Source: Euprymna scolopes
Lineage: Eukaryota > Mollusca > Cephalopoda > Sepiida > Sepiolidae
DNA length: 27,275 bases
NCBI GenBank assembly: GCA_024364805.1
Contig: CM044493.1
Coordinates: 105,348,797-105,376,071, forward strand
Reading direction: 5' to 3'
The position numbers and the translations under genes were made by a program. The notes beneath the pieces were generated by a model. That model was given only the letters and a program-made list of their open reading frames with translations. It searched no databases and was not told the origin of the DNA. Shown piece after piece: positions 18,490-27,275 of this stretch (position 1 is the stretch's first letter; every line of letters begins with the position of its first letter).

Positions 18490-19075
18490 GACCATCTACT
18501 AGTTAGCCAGTTCTGTACAAATCCCAAGAGCGTCAGAAAGTGACACAATGTTCAACGAGCAAGATCGGAGATGCGCCGCTGTGTAACTCATGCTCTCTAC
18601 CGATCCAAGTTATGCAAAAAGACCATTGCCAGCACCGTAAAGATGCATCGCTAGATTGCCACAAATAACAGGGACGTGCTCAGGGTGACGAAAACAAAGT
18701 TTCCGGCCACAGTTATGGTCTTTGGTGTGATTTCAAGTGAGGACCACTTCTTTGAGGCCGTCTTGAAAGTCAAGACCAATGTGTAACTAGCTATACTGAA
18801 GAGTGGTGAGACAAAGGCTTGGCTTCAGAAGGAGTGCTACGACTTTGTACCCTTCTCCCACTGCCTTTCACACCTGCTTCGACCTGAACCCGCTGGACTA
18901 CTTCTTTTGGTCATAAGTCAAGAACATCACCAACATGACCTCCCACAACACCAAAGCCAATCTGATCGCACCCATTCGCCGAGTATTCGCGGAGCTCCCG
19001 CCGGCGCTCATGGAAAGTTATGCTCAAAGTTCAAGACTAGTATCGACGCGGTGATTGAAGCTTAAGGCGGTTACA
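18490..19075 (+). pseudogene. Tc1/mariner transposase (maT/visitor-like), dead, 5'-truncated
   Basis: Different from the mariner at 14.3 kb. Frames give NPKSVRK (HTH side), NRDVLRVTKTKFPATVMVFG, VISSEDHFFEAVLKVKTNV, YDFVPF, then LNPLDYF (about 18,885-18,905), NTKANLIAPIRRVFAELPPA and FKTSIDAVIEA. This is the order KFPA.VMV.GV.SSEG, LKVN.DVYL..L, FYDF, PDLNPLDYYVWG, NTK..L...I of DDE_3-type transposases. The segment carrying the first catalytic Asp and the QQDSAP motif has been lost or scrambled. Several frame changes. Terminal inverted repeats were not found. Confidence 0.75.
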
Positions 19076-19232
19076 TTGAATAAATGTCAGCTCTACTACA
19101 TAATCAAGTTATCTGAATTTATTGTTTTCAATAAGAGTTTTAAAATAGTTATAGCGACATTTTTATCGTTCCATCCTGTAGAAAGATATCGAAAAAACAA
19201 ATGCCAACAAAATCATCATCATGAAGTATACT

Positions 19233-19233
19233 C

Positions 19234-19273
<40 letters not shown>

Positions 19274-19274
19274 G
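19233..19274 (+). repeat. (CAA)n microsatellite
   Basis: About fourteen CAA units followed by CAG/CAA interruptions. The frame 19,055-19,348 is a poly-Thr artefact over this tract. Confidence 0.95.
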
Positions 19275-19279
19275 AAACA

Positions 19280-20130
19280 GCAACAGCAGCAACTGCAGAA
19301 ACATATCAAATACTAATTCGTTGTGCTAAGACGAGGGTTTTGGAATAATTGATTTCGGTATTAATGTCGAATGAAGATAATATAAAAATTTAGTTCTATC
19401 CCACTGCAAGAACTTAGACACCAAGGTCGGAAAGTAGGATTGAGAAGTCAGCGCCCAAGAGGACGGGCACCCTGATCTGCAAGATGTACTTGGGAAGTAC
19501 CATCAGTATTCCCCGTGAGGGCGGCTCAGGCGATCGGCAATAAACTAACCCCTTTCTCAAAGAGAGAAGGCAAAGCCTGGGAGAGTGGACCTCCTACAAC
19601 TGCACATAAGTAAATTCCCACCAAAAAATCAACAGGGGTTAGGTCATTACAGGAATCGTCTAATCTATGTTGATTTTGAAGACCCAAGATAAAACATCCC
19701 TTGGCGGATTTCAAACTAAATCTATTGTTTTAATTGCGGAATGAAGATAATATTATTCAGTGGTTAAAACAATCGGTTCAGTTCAAAATTCTCTACAGAT
19801 CCTCACTTTCGATATAAAGATTTCAAAATTTGAGTATTAGCTTCTCGAGTTCGAAAAACTGCACCTAAAGAATGCTGGATGTTACATCGGCCAAAACGTT
19901 GCGAAGATGAGAATAGTAATTCGAATAATCCAATCATCAAACTTGATTTTTTTTATTTTAAAATTTCGTTAAAAAATTCGGAATTAAACAAAAACCTATT
20001 ATCAAACATTCATGGTTATTAACGTCAGAATTAATATTTTTACTGTTTCCTTTTTGCACTGTTTATTCTTTGTCCCTTCTTTTGTTGACTTCCCTCGACG
20101 TCATTGATTTTATGCTTTTTATGAAACATA
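19280..20130. other. Unassigned stretch, partly repeat-like
   Basis: 19,430-19,720 is more complex and GC-richer than its flanks, but the minus-strand frame 19,526-19,714 matches nothing I know. The motif GAATGAAGATAATAT occurs twice (about 19,368 and 19,739), bracketing this block like a diverged direct repeat. Near 19,885 is the Penelope-like phrase shared with 13.9 kb. Confidence 0.4.
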
Positions 20131-20138
20131 TTTACGTA

Positions 20139-21040
20139 CGAGGTGCCTTCAATAAGTTTCCAGACTTTTTTTTCGTATGGCCACTTTTCTTGATAATACA
20201 CATATGAAACCCTAGTCCCCTTCGAAGTAATCTCCTCCGGCTACAATGTACTTCTTGTCCCACTCTAACAACTTCTGGAAGGCCTAATGGAAGTCCTCTT
20301 GTTTGAGCGTGTCAATGACCCTCGTCACAGCCTCTATCATCGCCTCTATTGCTTGATAACGACAGTCTCTAAGGTTTTCCTTGGGCTTACGGAATAAGCA
20401 AAAGTCACAGGAAGTAAGGTCTGCATTATAGGAAGGGTGGGGAACTGGCTTAGTGCGGATTTTGGTCAAATAATCTGTATTTTCGCATTTTTAGTTCCTC
20501 CGAATAACTGTGTGTACAATTCCCACACTGACATCAGATTGTGCATTTATTATCTCAATAAGCGCACGATGGTCCTTATCCATGAAATTCTTTATTTGGC
20601 CAATCAACTCTGGTATTCTGACTCCATTACTCCTCTCACGCCTCTCATCATCCCTCACAAACTCCATGATTTCCTTGAATCTCTTGTGCTACTCAAAAAC
20701 TGATACTCGATTCATACAATTCATGCCCATAAGCAGTCTGAAGCATTGCACGTGTTCTTATGGCATTATTTCCAAGTTTAAAACAGAATTTTATTGCATA
20801 TCATTCTTCTAAAGTATCTTAATATCTAGATTGCATTTTTGAAACTCACCAGCTGTCACAATCGTGCTTTAGTAGGGTGTATTCTCATCCCTGCTGTAGC
20901 TGTTCATTGAACCTTTAAATCATAAAAATGTGTCAGTCATCTCATAAGTTGTATAGCAATAACACACTGATTTTTCAAAAGTCTACAACAATTTTAAATT
21001 CCTGTACAAAAAAGTCTGGAAACTTATTGAAGATACCTCG
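20139..21040 (-). mobile_element. mariner deletion derivative with terminal inverted repeats
   Basis: Terminal inverted repeats of 33 bp at 20,139-20,171 and 21,008-21,040 begin CGAGGT and differ at two positions. A TA precedes the left end, while the right flank is CA. The minus strand encodes the helix-turn-helix region IKFCFKLGNNAIRTRAMLQT, FKEIMEFVRDDERRERSN, IPELIGQIKNFMDKDHRALI, INAQSDVSVGIVHTVIRRN, KMRK, then jumps to TKIRTKPVPHPSYNADLTSC, DFCLFRKPKENL, IEAVTRVIDTLKQEDFH. The PHP.YSPDL.PCDF motif carries the third catalytic Asp; the first two are absent. About 900 bp against the usual 1.3 kb, with the missing middle at about 20,480. It could be moved only by a full-length relative. Confidence 0.9.
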
Positions 21041-21044
21041 CACC

Positions 21045-21341
21045 ACTCTATTAGTGTAACTAAATTCATCTACATGCCATATATTTTATATTCTACGACT
21101 ATGTACCGTTGTCTACGCTGGTTTAGTAATACTAGATTTGAATATGATTCACGAGAAAAACGAAGATAGGTTATTTGGGGAATCTTTTTTCTTTTGGATT
21201 CACTGGCCGACGTACTACAAAGAAGGACATTTCAAGAGAATATTCAATTTGCAAGCGGGGTCCACGCGCGGGTATATCACGGTTTGCATTAAAATATATT
21301 TTGTGCGGGATGGGGAAAATTGCAGGAAGGTTTCGCCGTCA
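21045..21341. other. Stretch before the Helitron-like tandem
   Basis: Two overlapping plus-strand frames (21,138-21,356 and 21,175-21,375) read through a complex block into the next element. I recognise neither. The block may be part of a mobile element upstream of H3. Confidence 0.4.
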
Positions 21342-21921
21342 TCTTCTATCATATAAATCTCACCTTTCTGTTTAAATGTATGTATGTATGTATGTATATA
21401 TGTATGTATGTCTCGCAAAAACGTTCGACAGAGGCGACAGATTTTCAAGAGATCAGTACCATTTTGAAGCGCGGCCTTTCGGACGACAAATATCGAAAAA
21501 TTGGCCAAAAACATTAATTCTTTCACCTTCAACTATGCAGGGAGGGGTCGCTTTTTTTCGCCGACATTTTCGAAAGTCATCGCCTCTTTTCGATTGTCTA
21601 GCCTTAATTTAAACCTACGTTACTTTCGGTTTGGCGTTAGACGCAACAGCTAACGCGTCACGTTTGTTTTTTTCATTTTCTTTTTCTCCTTTGAGGTACG
21701 GGTTCTACCTCACCTTTTTTGTGTGGTAGCAGTTTTCCTTTTTTTCTTTCTTTTTTATTTTTTTTTATTTTTTTGATCAACCAACACCCTAACCCACGCC
21801 TTCACTTTCTCTTCTGCTTTTGCGTCACGGGTTCGAGCCTGCCTGCCTACTACAATTTGTTATTTTGCTTTGCTCAACACAAACCTATAAACACCCGAGC
21901 AACGCCGGGCACCCAGGCTAG
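21342..21921 (+). mobile_element. Short Helitron-like element (H3), first of a head-to-tail pair
   Basis: Begins after an A with TC (TCTTCTATCATATAAATC), then TTTAAATGTATGTATG and a conserved body (CGACAAATATCGAAAAATTGG, GGAGGGGTCGCTTTTT, GACGCAACAGC, GGTTCGAGCCTGCCTGC). It ends CCCGAGCAACGCCGGGCACC then AGGCTAG at 21,921. The 3' end has the Helitron layout of short hairpin (CCCG/CGGG), about 10 nt, CTAG. No replicase or helicase. H4 follows immediately. Confidence 0.6.
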
Positions 21922-22340
21922 TCTATAATAATATAATCTGTTTGTTTAAATGTATGTATGTATGTCTGCCTAAAACTTTCGACAGAGGAGATGGTGTTTC
22001 ACGAGAATGTTATCGTTTTGAAGCTTGACTTTTCGGATGACAAATATCGAAAAATTGGCTAAACCCATTAATTCCTTCACTCTCAACTGCGCACTTTTCT
22101 ACATGGAGGGGTCGCTTTTTCACCAATATTTTCGAAAGTCTTCCCTCTTTTCGATTGACTAGCCTTCATTTAAACCTTCACCACTTCCGGTTTGGTAATG
22201 GACGCAACAGCAATGACGTCACGTTTTTTGTTTGTTTTTTTCACTTTCTTTTCCTCTTTCGCGGCACGGGTTCGAGCCTGCCTGCTTACAACCACTTTCA
22301 CACCTCCAAACATCCGGGCAACGCCAGGCACCCAAGCTAG
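21922..22340 (+). mobile_element. Short Helitron-like element (H4), second of a head-to-tail pair
   Basis: Begins TCTATAATAATATAATCTG directly after the CTAG of H3 and repeats the body of H3 (same landmarks, with substitutions and about 160 bp less, mainly in the TG/T-rich parts). It ends with CCGGGCAACGCCAGGC, then CCAAGCTAG at 22,340. CTAG joined to TC with no base between is what a rolling-circle tandem should give. Confidence 0.6.
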
Positions 22341-22397
22341 TCCCATATAAAGCGTCTAGTCTCATATAAAGCGTCTAGTCCTATATAAAGCGTCTGG
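22341..22397 (+). repeat. Three tandem 19-bp units with TC start and CTAG end
   Basis: Units at 22,341-22,359, 22,360-22,378 and 22,379-22,397: TCCCATATAAAGCGTCTAG, TCTCATATAAAGCGTCTAG, TCCTATATAAAGCGTCTGG. Each starts TC and the first two end CTAG, so each junction mimics the H3/H4 junction. Confidence 0.9.
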
Positions 22398-23040
22398 TAT
22401 TACTAAATGTTGACCCATTTGTTACTGACAATGCTCAACGTTGCTTACCTCCGGTAATTTAAGAAGAACCGGAGTTCCTTATCTATATCACTGAGAAAAG
22501 CATGAATTCATATACCCTCCTCCAGCTATGGTTAAATAATAGAGTAAAAATCGACTTTATAAAAGAAAGAAAACTGAAATATACTAGTCTTTCTCTGCTG
22601 ATCACTAAATTATCTATATTGTACTGAGTTTCTTTTTTGTCATTGGACTCGAGTAATCCAGCTTCCCGAGAAGTGCGCTTGCAGATCGTGCAACTCTTGC
22701 TTCACTACAGACGTACATAACGACCCTTATAAGGGATATCCATTGTTTTACTCGAGATTGAAAAAAAAAAAAAAGTTTTATAGGCGATTAACTTACGATG
22801 GTAAAACTATCCATCGATGAAACCTTTTGAAAACATCTTCAGATTTGTTATTAACCCGAGCAGAAACAATTGTTTAGATTTAACTGTTTTTTCAACAACT
22901 TATAAAGATTTAATAGATTATTATATTTTGAAAGCTAGTCATCTATATACTATTGAGCTATTACATATACTTAATTTTGTAATCTAGATTTTTATGTTAA
23001 CCCCTATTTTATGCCTTAGTTATGTGAAGAGCTATTGATC
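22398..23040. other. Stretch without recognised gene
   Basis: AT-rich with no frame over 60 codons. The segment 22,400-22,740 is of medium complexity but matches no family I know. Confidence 0.5.
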
Positions 23041-23043
23041 TGG

Positions 23044-23055
23044 AAACGAAGCCAT
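23044..23055 (+). repeat. Left target-site duplication of the 5S-derived SINE
   Basis: AAACGAAGCCAT, identical to 23,344-23,355. Confidence 0.8.
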
Positions 23056-23343
23056 ACGGCTTGATCACGTTGACACACCGGTTCCCGTCAGATCACCGAA
23101 GTTAAGCAACAGTGAGCCTCGTCATTACTAATATGGGTGACCAATTTGGGAAGTCCAGGTGCTGTATGTAGGAGGACGTCGACACCTCCCTGCAAAAAAG
23201 TTGCAAAAACCTAACGTTGTCATCTCCCCTAATGGAGATATACATGCGACTGGGGACTGCGTGTGAATTTCATACTCCCATGAAACTTCCTCCTTCGGAG
23301 GAAGCCGGTTAAATCCTGAATAGGGCTGGTGCTGATTGCACAC
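23056..23343 (+). mobile_element. 5S rRNA-derived SINE with target-site duplication
   Basis: About 23,056-23,168 aligns along nearly the whole of an animal 5S rRNA: ACGGC, ATCACGTTGA, ACACCGGTTC, GATCACCGAAGTTAAGCAAC (box A), ATGGGTGACC (box C), then CCAGGTGCTGTA. I estimate about 80 percent identity to typical mollusc 5S; the internal Pol III boxes are largely kept. A 175-bp non-5S tail follows, including an 8-bp-stem hairpin at 23,286-23,304 (CTTCCTCC/GGAGGAAG). The whole unit is flanked by AAACGAAGCCAT at 23,044-23,055 and again at 23,344-23,355, a perfect 12-bp direct repeat 300 bp apart. A 5S head, unrelated tail and target duplication are the structure of the SINE3 class. There is no poly(A); the tail presumably matches a partner LINE. 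The overlapping minus-strand frame 23,128-23,379 is not a gene. Confidence 0.8.
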
Positions 23344-23355
23344 AAACGAAGCCAT
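23344..23355 (+). repeat. Right target-site duplication of the 5S-derived SINE
   Basis: AAACGAAGCCAT, identical to 23,044-23,055. Confidence 0.8.
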
Positions 23356-23359
23356 CATC

Positions 23360-24680
23360 AATAAATATGGTAAACTCAAACCTTACGCATATTTACATTA
23401 TTGTCATATCACGGTGCTATTTGTTAAGGATTTAAAATTGATGCTGACATCAATATGACATCTGTTATTGCGCGTGATTGCTAGAACTTGTCAAAGTATA
23501 TAAAAGATGAAAGAAAAACAATTGTCGAAGCATATAAAAATTCGAAGAAATACAATAAACCAAATCGAAAACAACTTCCAAAGATGGCGTCTTGATTAAT
23601 TTGGCACCGTCTATTGCTGAAACCGGTGCGAATGGAAATGACCCGATAGTTGAAAAAGTACAAAAAAATTTAAATAATTTTTTAAAAACTCGTTTTCTTA
23701 TGAATTTGTATTCTTAATCATTCGCACCGTTTCCTTTGTTTGAGAAATCTTTCTAATTTTACTCACGTACAGATTTCAATTTGCAATCTTCACGAGACAA
23801 AAAACACTGGCAATCTGATATTGGCAATTACGAGTACATTTGTTTTGGTGCATACACGAATCTCTAAGACGCTTTGTCGGTCGGTTCGTCACGTTTCAAT
23901 TCAAACGCACAAACATAAATAAACGTATCTTATCTTAGATGCGTCCAAAATTCTATACGAGCAGCTGCCCTACTCGATCGGTCTGTCAACCGCATAGAAT
24001 GAATAAACAAATATGATTGGAGACACTTCAATACATTTATGTTAGTTGCGCTGTCCGTCTGACATTTATTTTCGTTCTATTTTCTGATGAATTTGTAATA
24101 TGTAATATAAATGTACTTGTCCGTACGCGCAGTGTTACAAAAAACATCATCATTGCAAACATCAATTAATAAGAAACTAATTACATTCCTTTATAGTCGC
24201 TCTTTATTAGTTAAAAATCTTTAAAACCATTTCTTCTCTAAAGATGTTTAAAAAACATGGCTGTTTGTTTACGGTTTGAAATTAGCTATTTAATTTTATA
24301 ATAAAATAAAAGTCACGTTGAGAGGAGACTGAAAGTTTTTCTTATTATAGTTTCTTTTGAAAATGAAAAAAAAAATGAATTTATATTGTTCCTTTATAAT
24401 TTATATAAAAATATTTTTAAAAATAAAAACAAAATATGTTGTGTGTTGATCTAAATTTTAAAAATCAACTGAAATCAAATGAATAGTTTTTTGTTTGTTT
24501 CTTTAAGAAACGGTTTTGAAATTTTTTTTTTTTACTTTTTTAATGAGGATAATTTTTTTTTTTGTCTATTCATTTTTTTTCTGTTACGGTTAGGAAAAAG
24601 GTTTCCATAAGTCAGATACGGTCGTGGACAACGGCAGAATATATTTCTTTATTATAGGAAAGAAGATTTCAGTGTTATGA
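23360..24680. other. AT-rich stretch, small foldback and YY1-like motif
   Basis: No gene recognised. AAAGATGGCGTC near 23,580 is YY1-like. GAAACCGGTGCGAATGG near 23,618 is mirrored by CATTCGCACCGTTTCC near 23,720, an inverted pair about 85 bp apart. Poly-A/T tracts dominate 24,240-24,590. Confidence 0.5.
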
Positions 24681-24684
24681 CTTT

Positions 24685-24951
24685 GTGCTGTTACCAAGAA
24701 GTGGGGTCATATCCCTCAAAGACACAGAGCGCTTTGAGGAACGTCTTAGCATTATATTTCCTCCCCTGAGCTATCAATTTGCGCAGTGTGCCCTGGGTAT
24801 CCGATCTGCCTTCAATCTATTTGATATTCTTTGTATATGTATTCGAGTAAATTTTTCCAAATCGACCACGGTGTGTTTCGACCCAATGGCACGTTCTCGC
24901 TTTAAATTTTATCAGTTGCCATCTTGCGGGATCACACGTATATTATCTTGA
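24685..24951 (+). CDS. Unassigned 88-codon open frame
   Basis: The frame is compositionally more complex than its AT-rich surroundings: VISLKDTERFEERLSIIFPP, LSYQFAQCALGIRSAFNLFD, DPMARSRFKFYQLPSCGITR. No motif, signal peptide or family is recognisable, and there are no splice signals I would trust. It may be chance, an exon of an unknown gene or a mobile-element relic. I list it because it is the only longer frame here not explained by a repeat or another element. Confidence 0.2.
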   Translation: MLLPRSGVISLKDTERFEERLSIIFPPLSYQFAQCALGIRSAFNLFDILCICIRVNFSKSTTVCFDPMARSRFKFYQLPSCGITRILS

Positions 24952-24959
24952 TTTTTTTT

Positions 24960-25415
24960 TTCTAATTTTGAAACGGGACTCGGAAAAAAGTTCGGCTATC
25001 ATAACTAATATTTTTTTCCAATTTATTAACTCTTACCTGCTTAGATTTTCATTGGCTGAGCGTTTTGCCATATTCCGGCTGTTTACGTAAGCCGCTGAAA
25101 TATGTCGAGGCAAAAATCCACGAAAAGGAACGGCTCATTCACTGCATTAGTAGCGCGTTTTTGGTGCTAATGTGCACTCTTTACGTGGTTTAACTATACA
25201 ATCTCTGATCGTCCAGTAGGCGTAACTGCATGTAAAAACTTTCCTCTCTAATATACATAATAAATATACACAACATTAAATTCTCGGAGAATATGCCTTT
25301 GCAATGTCGCCGAAATGACCACCTGATCAATGTATATGATTACACCATCGCAAAAAGAACATGATTTCAGATCTGTTTAGTTCTTTCTTATATTTTGAAA
25401 TTATTTTAAATAAAA
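24960..25415. other. Stretch without recognised gene
   Basis: An ATTGGCTGAGCG block near 25,050 carries an inverted CCAAT core. There are no other promoter signals and no frame. Confidence 0.4.
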
Positions 25416-25419
25416 TAAC

Positions 25420-25473
25420 TGTTTATCGCCTTTCCATTTAATGTCTTCTTCGACTGTCACCGAAAGATCTCTT
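25420..25473. repeat. 54-bp inverted repeat, left arm
   Basis: Exact reverse complement of 26,448-26,501 over all 54 bases. It starts TGTTTATCGCC and ends AAGATCTCTT. A 48-codon frame opens at an ATG inside the arm (25,441) and runs to a stop at 25,585; it has no known motif. Confidence 0.95.
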
Positions 25474-26447
25474 ACAATAGTACGCAACGCACTTTTCACC
25501 TCAAATTCTATCCGTAAAAGGACAATTACTGTGCCCTCAAGGGGTTGTTCATGTTTTTATACTAATCTAGATAGTCAGCCCGCGTAACCGATCTTTAAAG
25601 ACGAAGGTAATTAATCTGGCAGGTAAGAGAATGATTCGCCGTCTTTGTAATTTGTAAGCCATATGTGTAGACAAACTATTCTTCCAGTTATAAATGGTTA
25701 ACAAAAGTTTAATGTCGGTTTGTAATAAGAATCGTTCTCTGTATACGAAATGGTGAAACTTGGTTCCCGTAAAAATTATGCCAAGCGTTTCTTTTATTAT
25801 TTACAAGTAACTCTTCTCCGCTGGTAAGAGTGTACGAGAACCATGCGCTATAGACTGCGACGAACCAAAACTTGGTTATTTTTCCACTTATGTAAAGATT
25901 AATAACTGAGAAATCGGACTCTGAATCTAACTGTATGTTTCTATTAAACATTTTTACTTGACGAAATTTTAAAAATTTCAGCGCATTTGAAAATTTTGGT
26001 AAAACTCTTTCTTGTTTTAATTTTTGTCTGTTATGCGTATCTTAATTCTATACTCATTCACAATTAAAGCAGTTCTTAGTTTTATCAGAGCAATATTTGC
26101 TGGTAAGTCCAAGAAGAGTTGAAGGGTTAAGTTGCTGACGTACGTCAAACTCTGTAACGGGGGTCAACGATAGAGCCTGAAATAGGGTCAGTCGGTTTGT
26201 GTGAAAGAGAACGTGAGAAAGAGGGATAGCATGAAAGAAAGAGAGGGATATATCTTTTCTCTCGCATGCAAGCCAGTCTGGTTTCCGATTTTGGACGGAA
26301 CAGACGCGTTGAGATTGGTGTAGGGATGCTTCGGAGAAATAAATGCAAAACAGAGTTAAGAACGGCTGATAAGAAAGAATGTTAAACCGCCAAGACAAAA
26401 AAGAAAGAAACCAAGCATTAATAAAAAAAAAAAAAGCCCCAGTAAGA
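25474..26447. other. Unknown 974-bp interior between identical inverted arms
   Basis: No recognised gene. A minus-strand frame at 25,709-25,951 (80 codons) reads INLYISGKITKFWFVAVYSA, WFSYTLTSGEELLVNNKR; it is reasonably complex but not assignable. Two overlapping minus frames at 26,054-26,398 cross a GA-rich tract and look spurious. With the arms this makes a 1,082-bp unit that could be a non-autonomous DNA transposon. Confidence 0.5.
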
Positions 26448-26501
26448 AAGAGATCTTTCGGTGACAGTCGAAGAAGACATTAAATGGAAAGGCGATAAAC
26501 A
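26448..26501. repeat. 54-bp inverted repeat, right arm
   Basis: Exact reverse complement of 25,420-25,473. It starts AAGAGATCTTTCGG and ends GATAAACA. Homology stops at both borders, apart from a short ATAAAA-like similarity outside. Confidence 0.95.
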
Positions 26502-26504
26502 TTT

Positions 26505-27190
26505 TATCCATGCGGTTTCTCTTTGCCGCTACGTGCGACGAAACCAAGAGACAGAAAAAAGGTATGTCAACGTTTGGTTATACACACATTATGAACACGG
26601 CCATATACATACACTAGACGCATCAGGATTACATACACAGATACAGAAAGAAACACACGGAGAGAGATAAGCACGCAACAGACAAAATCATCCCTCCGCT
26701 ATACAAAAAATTTAGTATGCGGAACACTTAAGCTTATTCGATATTCTTAGATGCCTGACGTATCTTAATAAGCCGTTGACAGTTTTCGGGTATTTATTGC
26801 GATTTCACATGTGGCTTATTTTCTAGTTTGTTAAGCATTCTCCTTCTAACTCCAGAGTCTATGTTCAACATCAATGTTTGTGCAAATACACGTTTGGAGT
26901 TATTAGCAGTTAATCAAGATAACCCGAAGACCTAAATGTAAAAATCAAAAGAAGCCGTCCCAAACCCCGAAGCGCAAATAAAGTTATATCAGATATATTA
27001 CCTATTGTTGTTGTGCTACTTTGACGGAAGGTAAAGTTGGATAATGAGAAAAGAAGACGACACAACGAAAAGAGGTATTTTCTTTGCCTTTGCGCTCACA
27101 AACTGATGTTACTTAACTACACAAGATAGACGCTTCACACACACATTAACCATGATAGACACTTTTGTTGATACGCACATGTAAAAACAA
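26505..27190. other. AT-rich stretch without recognised gene
   Basis: The plus-strand frame 26,461-26,670 begins inside the right arm and has no motif. Nothing else stands out. Confidence 0.5.
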
Positions 27191-27204
27191 TGACACACAA
27201 CACG

Positions 27205-27275
27205 ATATATATAACAGTCTATATATGTGTCTTTGTGTGTGTGCGTGTGTGTTTGTTTGTTTATATATATATATA
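27205..27275. repeat. (TG)n/(TA)n microsatellite at window edge
   Basis: TATATA, then TGTGTGTGTG and GTTTGTTTG, ending in TATATATA, and continuing off the window. Confidence 0.9.

Noticed and set aside
19055-19348. 97-codon frame with a poly-Thr run
   Set aside because: Caused by the (CAA)n microsatellite.
21719-21928. 69-codon Phe-rich frame
   Set aside because: Poly-T part of a Helitron-like repeat; no conserved protein.
21121-22407. Inverted 14-mer TTTAGTAATACTAG / CTGGTATTACTAAA flanking the Helitron-like cluster
   Set aside because: One mismatch over 14 AT-rich bases is expected by chance several times in a window this size; no transposon of that size is otherwise indicated.
23128-23379. 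83-codon minus-strand frame
   Set aside because: It runs through the 5S-derived SINE and its target duplication; a non-coding RNA-derived repeat explains it.
1-27275. Intact host gene or an undescribed multi-gene system
   Set aside because: I found no intact frame longer than those in dead mobile elements, no recognisable host exons and no clustered genes; claiming a system would go beyond the sequence.

Overview
The window looks like intergenic or intronic DNA from an animal with an AT-rich, transposon-dense genome. I found no intact host gene. The mobile-element families present (Jockey/CR1-like LINEs, an RTE-like LINE piece, a Penelope-like fragment, three kinds of Tc1/mariner element, short Helitron-like elements and Pol III-derived SINE heads) are typical of lophotrochozoans. 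My impression is a mollusc, possibly a cephalopod, but nothing here proves that. Every coding stretch I could recognise belongs to a mobile element and is broken.

Layout. 1-500: AT microsatellite and a short Helitron-like element (minus). 622-1230: a roughly 600-bp foldback. 1.2-4.2 kb: AT-rich DNA with a Penelope-like C-terminal fragment (2.74-2.98 kb), two candidate promoter-motif clusters (YY1-like at 2.07 kb, ETS plus NRF1-like at 3.55 kb) and a diverged direct repeat. 4.26-8.04 kb: a nearly full-length Jockey-like LINE on the minus strand, with a GC-richer 5' region, endonuclease, linker, reverse transcriptase, C-terminus and A-rich 3' tail; about 260 bp of an unrelated RTE-type reverse transcriptase sits inside it. 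8.0-9.8 kb: unassigned G-over-C skewed DNA with a perfect 28-bp-arm palindrome. 10.7-12.0 kb: a second, decayed, plus-strand copy of the same LINE, preceded by a 22-bp minisatellite that carries an out-of-order 95-bp piece of it. 12.9-13.3 kb: a degenerate triplicated repeat cut by an (AT)/(CA) microsatellite.

14.1-21.0 kb: a tRNA-like SINE head (minus), a dead mariner (14.28-15.35), a Helitron-like element (15.7-16.35), a second tRNA-like element (17.24-17.33), a third (18.23-18.31), a second mariner relative (18.5-19.07), and a TIR-bounded mariner deletion derivative (20.14-21.04, minus). 21.34-22.40 kb: two head-to-tail Helitron-like units followed by three 19-bp repeats with the same terminal dinucleotide and tetranucleotide. 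23.04-23.36 kb: a 5S rRNA-derived SINE with a perfect 12-bp target-site duplication. 24.7 kb: one unassigned ORF. 25.42-26.50 kb: two identical 54-bp inverted arms around 974 bp of unknown DNA. The window ends in a TG/TA microsatellite.

There is no operon or pathway here. The interest is in the record of insertion, template switching and rearrangement among elements. The best-supported items are the 5S-derived SINE, the LINE-in-LINE chimera (copy 2 acts as an empty-site reference), the tandem Helitron-like units and the 54-bp inverted arms.
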